Source of the DNA: Lentisalinibacter sediminis | GTDB taxonomy: Bacteria; Pseudomonadota; Gammaproteobacteria; Steroidobacterales; Woeseiaceae | Assembly (NCBI RefSeq): GCF_040706615.1 | Contig: NZ_JAPDRF010000001.1 | Span: 310,001 to 374,000, forward strand | Direction of reading: 5' to 3' | DNA length: 64,000 nt | Notes under the pieces: generated by a model | The model's input: only the letters and a program-made list of their open reading frames with translations | Databases searched by the model: none | What the model was told of the DNA's origin: nothing | Shown: piece by piece, positions 7,513-15,146 of the stretch | Position numbering within the stretch: the stretch's first letter is position 1 | Layout of the letters: each line of letters starts with the position of its first letter | Translations under genes and position numbers: made by a program

Positions 7513-8595
7513 ATGGACATTCTCGCCGACATCGGACGTTGGATATCCGAAAACGAATCCCTGTTGAGCGGGACGGCCGCGCTCATTGTCGTTGCGGGCT
7601 TCGTTTTGTCTCCTCTCGGGGCAGGAATCCGGCGTTTGTTCCGAAGCAGCCCGGTGCAGCCGCAGCCGGGGCGCGCGGTATCAGACGTAGCGGCGGGCAA
7701 TGGGCAGGATCGGCTCACCCTGAAAGAATTGACTGCGCCATCGCCTGACGAGGTTCGGTTCGCAAGAAGCGGTGCTACCCGGATAGCATTCAACCAGCGG
7801 GGTAGTGGTCCGGTCGATCTGGTCGTGACACCGGGCATCATCAGCAATCTGAATATCTTGGGGAATCTCCCGGCCTCGCGAGATCTCTTGCGCAGCCTTT
7901 CCGGCTTTGCGCGTGTTCTCACTTTCGACAAACGGGGTCAGGGTCTCTCGGATCCGTCCCTGGCTACGCCTGCCCTTGAGGATCGCACTGGTGATATCGA
8001 AGCGGTCATGGATACGGCCGGCATACAGCGGGCGATCCTCGTCGGAGTCTCGGAGGGCGGGCCGATGTGCATTCATTTCGCTCATTCGCATCCGGATCGG
8101 GTCCTCGGCCTCATCATGCTCGGGACGACGGCCCGATTTACGCAGAGTGAAGACTTTCCTATTGGTATTCCACAGCATCATATCGAACAAATCGCCACAC
8201 TCTGGGGTACCGGGGCCCTGCGCGACATTCTGTTTCCGAGCCTTTCACGAGAGCTGATAGACGACGACACCTACAAGTCGATGGAGCGTTTGATGGGCTC
8301 GCGCGCCACTTTGCGCCAATTGGTAGCGATGATGGCCGAGATAGACGTGCGCGCCCTGCTGCCCGACATCCGGGCGCCCACGCTGGTGATCCATTTTTCA
8401 GGCGACCTCGCGATCCCGATCAGGCTCGGGAGATACCTCGCAGAGAACATACCGGATGCCGAGTTTCTTGAAGTGAATGCCGTGGATCACGCGGATCTGT
8501 CGCAATCGCCCCAGGCGATCGAGCGCATCAGAGGATTCTGCGAGGACATTGCACGCAAGGAGTTGCCGCGATTCACGGGGAACCGAGTTGACTAG
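7513..8595 (+). CDS. Membrane-anchored alpha/beta hydrolase
   Basis: The 360-residue product has an N-terminal hydrophobic segment (about residues 19-39) and an alpha/beta-hydrolase domain from about residue 80. The visible landmarks are the LTFDKRGQGLSD strand/turn, the nucleophile elbow GVSEGG with catalytic serine, an aspartate in FSGDLAIP and a histidine in AVDHADL. The DKRGxGLSD and GVSEGGPM wording is the kind usually fused to class III adenylate/guanylate cyclases, but no cyclase domain or neighbour is present here. Substrate is unknown. Codon use is less GC-biased than in flanking core genes, in keeping with an accessory gene. Confidence 0.85.
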   Translation: MDILADIGRWISENESLLSGTAALIVVAGFVLSPLGAGIRRLFRSSPVQPQPGRAVSDVAAGNGQDRLTLKELTAPSPDEVRFARSGATRIAFNQRGSGPVDLVVTPGIISNLNILGNLPASRDLLRSLSGFARVLTFDKRGQGLSDPSLATPALEDRTGDIEAVMDTAGIQRAILVGVSEGGPMCIHFAHSHPDRVLGLIMLGTTARFTQSEDFPIGIPQHHIEQIATLWGTGALRDILFPSLSRELIDDDTYKSMERLMGSRATLRQLVAMMAEIDVRALLPDIRAPTLVIHFSGDLAIPIRLGRYLAENIPDAEFLEVNAVDHADLSQSPQAIERIRGFCEDIARKELPRFTGNRVD

Positions 8596-8747
8596 CGTCA
8601 AGCGGCTGCTCTTTGCCGCAAAGCGACCGTTTCGTTGCTCTGAGCTATGATTTCCGGGGTCGACCCAGAGGCGACATCCGTCGTAACGGCAGCGGGTCCT
8701 CTCCAGGCAGCTTGCCATTGTAAGACTATCGAGAGGTCGGATAGGAA

Positions 8748-9710
8748 ATGCTAGCCAACCGATTTCTTAGAGGCAGCATAGCCGTGATAGCGGTGGCGTC
8801 ATTGCTTGCGTTGGTCAACATTTACAAGGGCGACCGCTACACAGCCGCAAACGGCTCAGTGAATAATCGGAATAGCGGAGGTACCGCGGCGCCGCCTGTA
8901 CCTACCGCAGTCGCTGGGACTAGTGAGTCAGACGATTCACGCCCGCACGGCCCTGATCAATCAAGTCCTCGCGCTGCGTCAATCGATGATGTACCAAGCC
9001 GTCTGCTGTCGTTTGTTACCTCGCCCTCAACGACCGAGTTTACGGACGACTCGATTTACCCCAATCACAGGAAACATACTGCAAGCGACTCACCGCTATC
9101 ATCTTCGCCCGAGGCCCAAGATGAAGTAGACCATGTTCCACGGTTTTGGAGTTTGGCTAACGCTGGAGGAGTCGTTCGAATCGCGAGCGACTTCAAGCGT
9201 GTTTGGCATGGAAGTGCGAGCGTCTTACTGCAAGCCGAACAACCGATTCACCCAACCACAAAAGCCGGCGTTATTCAGGTATCAAGTGCCACGCCATTTC
9301 GAGATAAGCGCATTCGATATTCAGGCTCTCTCCGTCTAGAGATAAAGGACATCAGCGAGCCGGCTTCGGCGATGATCTGGATACGTGCTGACGACGCGTC
9401 AGGACGAGTTGTCGCATTTCAAAACACATTAGGCCAGCTGCGCTTCCATAACTCAGCATGGCAGCAAGCGGTGGTCATTATCGACATACCGCCCGAGGCA
9501 TTTACCCTCCACTACGGTGCGAGCCTGTTCGGTAACGGGGCTCTGTGGGTCGATGGCCTGTTATTCGAGGAAGTAGACGAGGCAACTCCGGCTACCGCCG
9601 GGCCTATGACACGGCGGGTTGTTAACCGAGTACCGTCGCCTAAGGAGATTCTCCGCATGCCGGTGAATCTCGACTTCGAGGAGACTCGCTCGACCTCTGA
9701 GCCGCAATAG
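8748..9710 (+). CDS. Membrane-anchored protein with a C-terminal beta-sandwich-like domain, function unknown
   Basis: The 320-residue product starts with a membrane anchor (about residues 9-26). A long low-complexity Ser/Pro/Thr/Asp linker runs to about residue 130, and a C-terminal domain covers about 135-280. That domain has alternating hydrophobic strands with RIRYSGSLRLEIKD, SAMIWIRADD, WQQAVVIIDIPPEA and GNGALWVDGLLFEEV. This order resembles a widespread bacterial beta-sandwich module, seen for example with AraC-type regulators, that has a GKRVRFSG, a WMRVD and a GxGxxWVDDLxFE element; this link is from memory and tentative. GC content is clearly lower than in core genes, suggesting acquisition by transfer. 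Confidence 0.7.
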   Translation: MLANRFLRGSIAVIAVASLLALVNIYKGDRYTAANGSVNNRNSGGTAAPPVPTAVAGTSESDDSRPHGPDQSSPRAASIDDVPSRLLSFVTSPSTTEFTDDSIYPNHRKHTASDSPLSSSPEAQDEVDHVPRFWSLANAGGVVRIASDFKRVWHGSASVLLQAEQPIHPTTKAGVIQVSSATPFRDKRIRYSGSLRLEIKDISEPASAMIWIRADDASGRVVAFQNTLGQLRFHNSAWQQAVVIIDIPPEAFTLHYGASLFGNGALWVDGLLFEEVDEATPATAGPMTRRVVNRVPSPKEILRMPVNLDFEETRSTSEPQ

Positions 9711-10176
9711 TGTGGAATCTGCGCAGGTAGGACTGGCATCGCTTCGTTATAGCAACGGCCGCTCGTGGGCGAGTGCGGAAATAGGCTCACCCGCTACTCC
9801 GGCAGGCGGCATGTCTGCTTTACCGCTCACAGCGGACCATCCAGGAACCAACGTCATGTTTCCGCGGAAACGCCTCCTGGAATCCGCTTGAAGTGACGTT
9901 CGTCAATTGCCTCGATCCGCCCGAGTCCCGGATGCAGGCGGGTTGTCTCCGCATCCGCGCAGGATCGCCATTTCGGCCCGTGTGCCACGATTCCTGGGAG
10001 GCTCACCAGTGTCGCCCGACCGTCATCGCGCTGCGACCGGAATATCGCGACAAATGGCTCAGAAATGTCTCTCACGGAAGTCCGGGTCCCGGCCTGCTGA
10101 ACTGAGACTGCCGTCACTCGCCATCGGATCGCCATCCGGGTATTCTGAATCGCCCGCGTACCGGAGGCGGCTCATT
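9711..10176. other. Intergenic region without a supported gene
   Basis: Short open frames exist on both strands of this 466-bp gap. None has a convincing ribosome-binding site, motif or codon pattern. It marks the right edge of the less GC-rich accessory stretch. The downstream NlpC/P60 gene's ribosome-binding site (GGAGG, 10163-10167) lies at its end. No terminator, repeat or RNA gene was recognised. Confidence 0.5.
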
Positions 10177-10689
10177 TTGCGACGAATCGGGCAGATCGGA
10201 TCGAATTACGCGCTGGCGTCAGCTCTGGCTACCGCACTCGCCATCGGCGGTTGCGCCTGGCAACCGGTGGAGCTGCCGCCCGATCCTGTCGAAGTGCCCA
10301 CCCGCCCGGTCACACAGCAGACCACGCTGGGCGACCGTGCCGCGGCGATCGCGCTTCAGCAGATCGGAACTCCTTACCGCTACGGCGGGCAGACACCGGC
10401 GGGCTTCGACTGCAGCGGGCTCGTCCATTACGCGTATGGTCGGGCGGGCAGGTCGGTGCCACGCACGACCGGTGCGCTGTGGTCGCGAACGCGGCCGGTG
10501 CCGCGCGACGAGCTTCGCGCCGGCGATCTGCTGTTCTTCTCCATCGACGGCAAGATGCAGCACGTGGGGCTTTACGTCGGCGAGGGACGCTTCGCGCACG
10601 CGCCGTCGTCCGGGCGGACGGTCACGGTCGAGTCCCTGTCGGCAAAATTCTACCGGCAGGCGTTTCTGCGCGGCGGGCGATTGCATTAG
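10177..10689 (+). CDS. NlpC/P60 family (C40) cell-wall peptidase lipoprotein
   Basis: This is a predicted outer-membrane lipoprotein endopeptidase that cleaves peptide bonds in peptidoglycan stems. The 170-residue product has a signal peptide ending in lipobox LAIGGC, a short linker and an NlpC/P60 domain (about residues 45-170). The domain carries the catalytic cysteine in FDCSGLVHYAY, the histidine in MQHVGLYVG and the third polar residue in FAHAPSSG. The chosen start is the TTG nine bases after a GGAGG box; the frame continues upstream without signal-peptide logic. Length matches small Spr/NlpC-like lipoproteins. Confidence 0.9.
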   Translation: MRRIGQIGSNYALASALATALAIGGCAWQPVELPPDPVEVPTRPVTQQTTLGDRAAAIALQQIGTPYRYGGQTPAGFDCSGLVHYAYGRAGRSVPRTTGALWSRTRPVPRDELRAGDLLFFSIDGKMQHVGLYVGEGRFAHAPSSGRTVTVESLSAKFYRQAFLRGGRLH

Positions 10690-10717
10690 CCGGGCTCGTG
10701 CTTCGGGGAGGGAGAGC

Positions 10718-11119
10718 GTGGGAATAGCCGAGAACAAGCAGGTGGTGCTGGACTTCTACGAAGCCGGAGCGCGGGGCGATATGGACGCCTGTTTCGCGCT
10801 GGTGGCCGATGACGTGACGTGGACGAACATCGGGTCCACGAAGTTCTCCGGGACGTATACCGGCAAGCAGGCCCTCGTCGACAACCTCGTCGGGCCCCTG
10901 TTCGGGCAACTGAAGGCCGGGATCTCCTCGCAGGTTGAGCACGTCGTCGCCGAAGGCGACACGGTGGTCGCGCAGACCCGCGGCACTGCGGAGACTCACG
11001 ACGGGACTCCCTACAACAACACCTACTGTCAGGTCTTCCGGATCCGCGACGGCCGGATCGTGGCGGTGACGGAGTACATGGACACAGCGCTGATCGACGC
11101 CGTGTTCGGCGCGGCCTAG
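10718..11119 (+). CDS. NTF2/SnoaL-like fold protein
   Basis: The 133-residue product has the compact alpha+beta cone fold pattern of SnoaL/NTF2-like proteins. Its N-terminal helix reads NKQVVLDFYEAGARGDMDACFALVA in outline, and later strands include DDVTWTNIG, VVAEGDTVVAQTRG and CQVFRIRDGRIVAVTEYMD. Such proteins are small ligand-binding or isomerase-like enzymes; the substrate cannot be inferred. The start is a GTG preceded by GGGGAGGG. It follows the NlpC/P60 lipoprotein gene by 28 bp and may share its transcript. An 11-bp tandem repeat begins right after the stop. Confidence 0.85.
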   Translation: MGIAENKQVVLDFYEAGARGDMDACFALVADDVTWTNIGSTKFSGTYTGKQALVDNLVGPLFGQLKAGISSQVEHVVAEGDTVVAQTRGTAETHDGTPYNNTYCQVFRIRDGRIVAVTEYMDTALIDAVFGAA

Positions 11120-11120
11120 C

Positions 11121-11175
11121 GACGGCCCGGGGACGGCCCGGGGACGGCCCGGGGACGGCCCAGTGATAGCCCGGG
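11121..11175. repeat. 11-bp tandem repeat, five copies
   Basis: Five head-to-tail copies of an 11-base unit are present: GACGGCCCGGG three times exactly, then GACGGCCCAGT and GATAGCCCGGG. The array starts two bases after the stop codon of the preceding gene. The unit is not a multiple of three, and the array is not flanked by spacers, so it is a simple variable-number tandem repeat. Confidence 0.9.
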
Positions 11176-11241
11176 GAGGGTCGGCATGGGTGATTGGCCT
11201 TGTGTTAGGGTGGGACCGAAGCTCCAAGTCACTCGAATAAG

Positions 11242-11550
11242 ATAGCCATCAGCCAGAAAGAGACGAAACCCGACCAGCCCGCCTGCCTCGGATGCGGTCA
11301 CCCTTTCACCACCGGTGAACTCGCCGCCATGACGGCATCGGAGGAGTCCCGCGACCTCTGCGTGGTCGACTGCTCGGCCTGCGGCGCTCACAACATCGCC
11401 CGCGCAGAGCCCCAGGGCGGCTTCAATCGCCAGCCCCGGCTCGTCGTCCTGCGCACCGTCGCGCACAAGCCGGAAGCGCCGGACGTCTTCACCGAGACCG
11501 TCGAGCCCGGCGTCGACGTGCACCCGGTCACCCGGGGCAAGTCGGACTGA
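11242..11550 (+). CDS. Small zinc-ribbon protein, start codon unclear
   Basis: The reading frame encodes about 100 residues with two cysteine pairs, CLGCGHPF and CSACGAHN, spaced as in a zinc ribbon. A Val/Arg-rich strand (PRLVVLRTVAHKPEAPD) follows. The only ATG in frame (11329) lies after the first cysteine pair and would destroy the zinc site. Between the upstream stop (11206-11208) and the first CxxC there is no ATG, GTG or TTG; only ATA (11242) and ATC (11248) are available. Either a non-standard start is used or the 5' end carries a frameshift or is decayed. The given start is therefore provisional. Function unknown. Confidence 0.5.
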   Translation: MAISQKETKPDQPACLGCGHPFTTGELAAMTASEESRDLCVVDCSACGAHNIARAEPQGGFNRQPRLVVLRTVAHKPEAPDVFTETVEPGVDVHPVTRGKSD

Positions 11551-11640
11551 CGCGGCGCCCGCCGCGCGACGGTTGCGCCTGATACCTTCAGGGCGCGACG
11601 AAAGCCCCTGAATGCCGCTATCATTACGCACTTTTTGACC

Positions 11641-11692
11641 GTAGGAGGGCCTTCAGGCCCGATTTCGTGTTCGGGGCTGAAGCCCCTCCTAC
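11641..11692. repeat. REP-like palindromic element upstream of thrA
   Basis: The left arm is GTAGGAGGGCCTTCAGGCCC plus GAT (11641-11663) and the right arm reads GGGGCTGAAGCCCCTCCTAC (11673-11692), with each arm itself palindromic around TTCAG/CTGAA. It is the two-arm form of the repeat family also found at 40960, 41075, 48136, 48218 and 48485. It ends only 20 bases before the thrA start. Confidence 0.9.
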
Positions 11693-11712
11693 CCTAGGAC
11701 GGACTGAATCCC

Positions 11713-14190
11713 GTGGAACGCTTGCCCTGGAAGATCCACAAGTTCGGCGGTAGCAGCCTGGCGGATGCCGGGTGCTTCCGTCGCGTCGCCGAAATCCTGA
11801 AACGGCAGCCCACACGCCCGCTGGGCGTGGTGGTCTCGGCCATGCGGGGCATGACCGATACGCTGCTGGCCCTCGTGGAGGGGGCCCAGCGGGGCACCAC
11901 CGATCACGATCAGGTGCTCGGGCCGCTGCGCGAGCGCTACGCAGAGGCCGCCGAGGCGCTGCTCTCGCCGGAGAACCGGGCACCGGTGCTGGAAGCCTGG
12001 GAGAAGGATGCGAGTGACCTCGGCGATCTGCTGCGGGCCATCGCGCTGGTGCGCAGCGCCGACCAGCGCAGCCGGGACGTGGCGGCCGGATTCGGCGAGC
12101 TGTGGTCCGCCAGGCTGCTGGCCGCGTTCCTGGACCAGGAATTCGACGGCGCGGCCGTGGACTGGCTGGATGCGCGCCGCGCCCTGACCGTCCATCAGAC
12201 CGAACTCGGCCCGAGCGTGATCTGGGACGTCTCGCGCCGGCGTACCGCCGAAGCGGTGCCCGCCGAGACACCGGACGTGCTCGTCATCACCGGCTTCATC
12301 GCTGAAGACGAGCAGGGCCTGCAGACTACCCTGGGCCGCAACGGCAGCGACTTCTCGGCGGCCATTTTTGCGGTGCTGCTGGACGCGGACGAGCTCAGCA
12401 TCTGGACCGACGTGGACGGCGTCATGAGCGGGGACCCCAACCGGGTGCCCGAGGCCAAGGTCATCGACACCCTGTCCTACAACGAGGCGATGGAACTCGC
12501 CTATTTCGGCGCCAAGGTCATCCATCCCCAGACCATGGGTCCGGCGGTCGCGAACAACATTCCCATTCTGATCCGCAACACCTTCGCGCCGGATCATCCG
12601 GGCACCCGGGTGGTGGCCACAGCCGGTGGCGAGGACAAGATCAAGGGCATCACGGCCATCGACGGCGTGGCGCTGGTGAACGTGGAGGGCGCCGGCATGA
12701 TCGGCGTGCCCGGCACCGCGGACCGCATCTTCGGCGCCCTGCGCGAGGCGGACGTCTCGGTGATCCTCATCTCCCAGGCGAGTTCGGAGCACTCCATCTG
12801 TTTCGCGGTGCCCGAGCTCCTGGCGGACACGGCCCGGCAGGTGGTGTCGGACGCGTTCGAGGAGGAACTCGAGAGCGGCCAGATCCAGCGGGTGGAGGTG
12901 ACACCGTCGTGCAGCATCCTCGCAGTGGTGGGTGACGGCATGTCCGGCACCCCGGGCGTCGCCGGCCGCTTCCTGAACACGCTGGGCCGGGCGGGCATCA
13001 ACGTGAGCGCCATCGCCCAGGGCTCCTCGGAGCGCAACATCTCGGCGGTGGTCCGGAAGGAGGATTCGACGCGGGCGCTGCGGGCCGTGCACTCCGGCTT
13101 CTACCTCTCCGCCAAGACCATCTCCATCGGCATCATCGGACCGGGCATGGTGGGCTCGACGCTGCTGGCGCAGATTGCCGCGCAGGCCGGTCGGCTGCGC
13201 GAGCAGTTCAACCTGGATCTGCGTATCCGGGCGATCGCCACCTCGTCGAAGATGCGGCTGGACGACCGGCGCATCGACCTGACCGACTGGCAGTCGGCGC
13301 TGGCCGACCACGGCGATGACACGGACCTGGACCGGCTGGCCGATCACATTCACGCCGATCACCTGCCGCACTCCGTGCTGATCGACTGCACCGCCAGCGA
13401 CAAGGTGGCGGCGCGCTATGCGGAGTGGCTGCGACGGGGCATCCATGTGGTCACACCCAACAAGAAGGCGTTCAGCGCCGGCTACGACTACTACCGGGAG
13501 CTGCAGGACGCAGCCCGGGAAGGCAGCTCGCACTATTTCTACGAGACCACGGTCGGGGCCGCGCTGCCCGTGATCCAGGCGCTGCGGGACCTGCGGGAGA
13601 CGGGCGACCGCATCGATCATGTGGAAGGTATCTTCTCCGGTACGCTCGCCTATCTGTTCAACACCTTCGACGGCAGCCGGCCGTTCTCCGAGATCGTCGC
13701 TGAGGCGCGGGCCAGCGGCTATACCGAGCCGGATCCCCGCGACGACCTGTCCGGTATGGACGTGGCACGCAAGGTGATTATTCTGGCCCGGGAGATGGGC
13801 CTCGCGCTCGACGTCTCGGAACTCGACATTCGCAGCCTGGTGCCGGCGGAACTCGAATCGGGTTCCGTGGAGGACTTCCTGCGCGAGCTGCCGAGATTCG
13901 ACGAGGAGATGCAGCGGCTGTTCGAAGAGGCGCGGGAGAACGGCAAGGTACTCCGCTATGTCGGCAGGCTGGACCGGGACGGCCACGCCAGCGTGGATCT
14001 CGTGCAGCTGGATCGGACCCACCCCTTCGCCAACATCAACCTGACGGATAACGTGGTGCAGTTCGTGAGCGAGCGCTATTCGGCGAACCCGCTGGTGATC
14101 CAGGGGCCGGGTGCGGGGCCTGCGGTCACGGCGGCAGGCATCTTCGCCGACCTGCTGCGCCTGACCGCCTACGTGGGCGGCGAGGAATGA
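11713..14190 (+). CDS. thrA: Bifunctional aspartokinase/homoserine dehydrogenase
   Basis: This enzyme phosphorylates aspartate and reduces aspartate semialdehyde to homoserine, the first and third steps of threonine synthesis. The 825-residue fusion has an aspartokinase domain (about 1-290, opening with IHKFGGSSLAD). Two regulatory ACT modules follow at about 315-460. The homoserine dehydrogenase domain (about 465-820) has the nucleotide-binding GIIGPGMVGSTLL and the catalytic-region TPNKKAFSAG. Length matches E. coli ThrA/MetL. The start is a GTG just after a REP element. Its stop overlaps the thrB start (ATGA). No threonine-rich leader peptide is visible upstream, so the E. coli attenuator appears absent. 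ThrA rather than MetL is chosen from context. Confidence 0.95.
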   Translation: MERLPWKIHKFGGSSLADAGCFRRVAEILKRQPTRPLGVVVSAMRGMTDTLLALVEGAQRGTTDHDQVLGPLRERYAEAAEALLSPENRAPVLEAWEKDASDLGDLLRAIALVRSADQRSRDVAAGFGELWSARLLAAFLDQEFDGAAVDWLDARRALTVHQTELGPSVIWDVSRRRTAEAVPAETPDVLVITGFIAEDEQGLQTTLGRNGSDFSAAIFAVLLDADELSIWTDVDGVMSGDPNRVPEAKVIDTLSYNEAMELAYFGAKVIHPQTMGPAVANNIPILIRNTFAPDHPGTRVVATAGGEDKIKGITAIDGVALVNVEGAGMIGVPGTADRIFGALREADVSVILISQASSEHSICFAVPELLADTARQVVSDAFEEELESGQIQRVEVTPSCSILAVVGDGMSGTPGVAGRFLNTLGRAGINVSAIAQGSSERNISAVVRKEDSTRALRAVHSGFYLSAKTISIGIIGPGMVGSTLLAQIAAQAGRLREQFNLDLRIRAIATSSKMRLDDRRIDLTDWQSALADHGDDTDLDRLADHIHADHLPHSVLIDCTASDKVAARYAEWLRRGIHVVTPNKKAFSAGYDYYRELQDAAREGSSHYFYETTVGAALPVIQALRDLRETGDRIDHVEGIFSGTLAYLFNTFDGSRPFSEIVAEARASGYTEPDPRDDLSGMDVARKVIILAREMGLALDVSELDIRSLVPAELESGSVEDFLRELPRFDEEMQRLFEEARENGKVLRYVGRLDRDGHASVDLVQLDRTHPFANINLTDNVVQFVSERYSANPLVIQGPGAGPAVTAAGIFADLLRLTAYVGGEE

Positions 14191-15146
14191 GCGCGCCGGT
14201 CTCACAGGTGACGGCGTTCGCGCCGGCTTCCGTCGGCAACGTGGGCGTGGGTTTCGATCTCCTCGGCCTCGCGGCGGCGCAGGTGGGCGACCGGGTGACG
14301 GCCCGGCGGACGGACGGCAGCGGGGTGACCATCGCCGAGGTCACGGCGACGCCGCTGGCTGCCGGCGCGCAGGCGCTGTCCCGGGAGGCCGACGAGAACA
14401 CCGCCGGCATCGCGGCGGCCGCGCTGTGGCGGGACTTCGGCCCGGACGGCGGCGTGGAACTCGACATCGAAAAGGGCATCCCGCTCGGCTCCGGCATGGG
14501 CAGCTCGGCGGCATCCGCCGTGGCGGCAGCCGTGGCCGTGAACGGTCTGCTGGACGAGCCCCTGGGGCACGCGGAACTACTGCGCTATGCGCTGGAGGGC
14601 GAGCGCTACGCCAGCAAGGCGCTGCACGCGGACAACGTGGCGCCGAGCCTGTTCGGTGGCCTGGTCCTGTGCCCGGCGCGTCTGCTGCCCCGGGTGATCC
14701 AGCTGCCCGTGCCCGCGGGCGTGGTGTGCGTGCTGGTGCACCCGGAACTGACCGTGCACACGGCGGACTCGCGCCGCTCGCTCGGCGCCGAGTGTCTGCT
14801 GCGCAGCGCCGTCGAGCAGAACGGTTGCCTGGCGGGTTTCCTCGCGGGCTGCTACAACGACGACGTGGACCTGATCGCCCATTGCCTGCGCGACATCCTG
14901 ATAGAGCCCCAGCGTGCCGTGGCGGTGCCCGGCTTCGAGTCGGTGAAGGCCGCGGCGTTCGCCGCCGGCGCCCTGGGCGGCTCCCTGTCCGGCAGCGGGC
15001 CCAGCGTCTTCGCCTGGGCGCGGGAGGGCGAGGGCGAGGCCGTGCGCGAGGCGATGGTGGCCGCATTCGCCGATACGGGCATCGAGGCCCAGTCCTGGGT
15101 GAACCCCCTGGATGCGCCCGGGGCCTTCGTGGAATACACCGAATGA
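14187..15146 (+). CDS. thrB: Homoserine kinase
   Basis: ThrB phosphorylates homoserine for threonine synthesis. The 319-residue product belongs to the GHMP kinase family, with the N-terminal strand FAPASVGNVGVGFD, the ATP-binding glycine loop PLGSGMGSSAASAV near residues 95-108 and the C-terminal GSLSGSGPSVFAW motif. Its ATG overlaps the thrA stop and its stop overlaps the thrC start, so the three genes form a tightly coupled thrABC operon. Length and motifs are standard. Confidence 0.96.
   Translation: MSAPVSQVTAFAPASVGNVGVGFDLLGLAAAQVGDRVTARRTDGSGVTIAEVTATPLAAGAQALSREADENTAGIAAAALWRDFGPDGGVELDIEKGIPLGSGMGSSAASAVAAAVAVNGLLDEPLGHAELLRYALEGERYASKALHADNVAPSLFGGLVLCPARLLPRVIQLPVPAGVVCVLVHPELTVHTADSRRSLGAECLLRSAVEQNGCLAGFLAGCYNDDVDLIAHCLRDILIEPQRAVAVPGFESVKAAAFAAGALGGSLSGSGPSVFAWAREGEGEAVREAMVAAFADTGIEAQSWVNPLDAPGAFVEYTE

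Noticed and set aside
6432..10176. Partial copy of the tRNA-Lys 3' end marking an island boundary
   Set aside because: The tRNA 3' sequence was searched by eye through the stretch and no convincing repeat was found.
11121..11175. CRISPR array
   Set aside because: The 11-bp units are contiguous with no spacers and no cas genes are in the window.
11551..11712. Threonine attenuator/leader peptide before thrA
   Set aside because: No Thr/Ile-rich short ORF is seen; the hairpins there belong to the REP element.
11689..14205. Long minus-strand open frame across thrA
   Set aside because: It mirrors thrA in the opposite strand and its product is rich in His/Arg/Gly/Asp without any domain; thrA itself is unmistakable.
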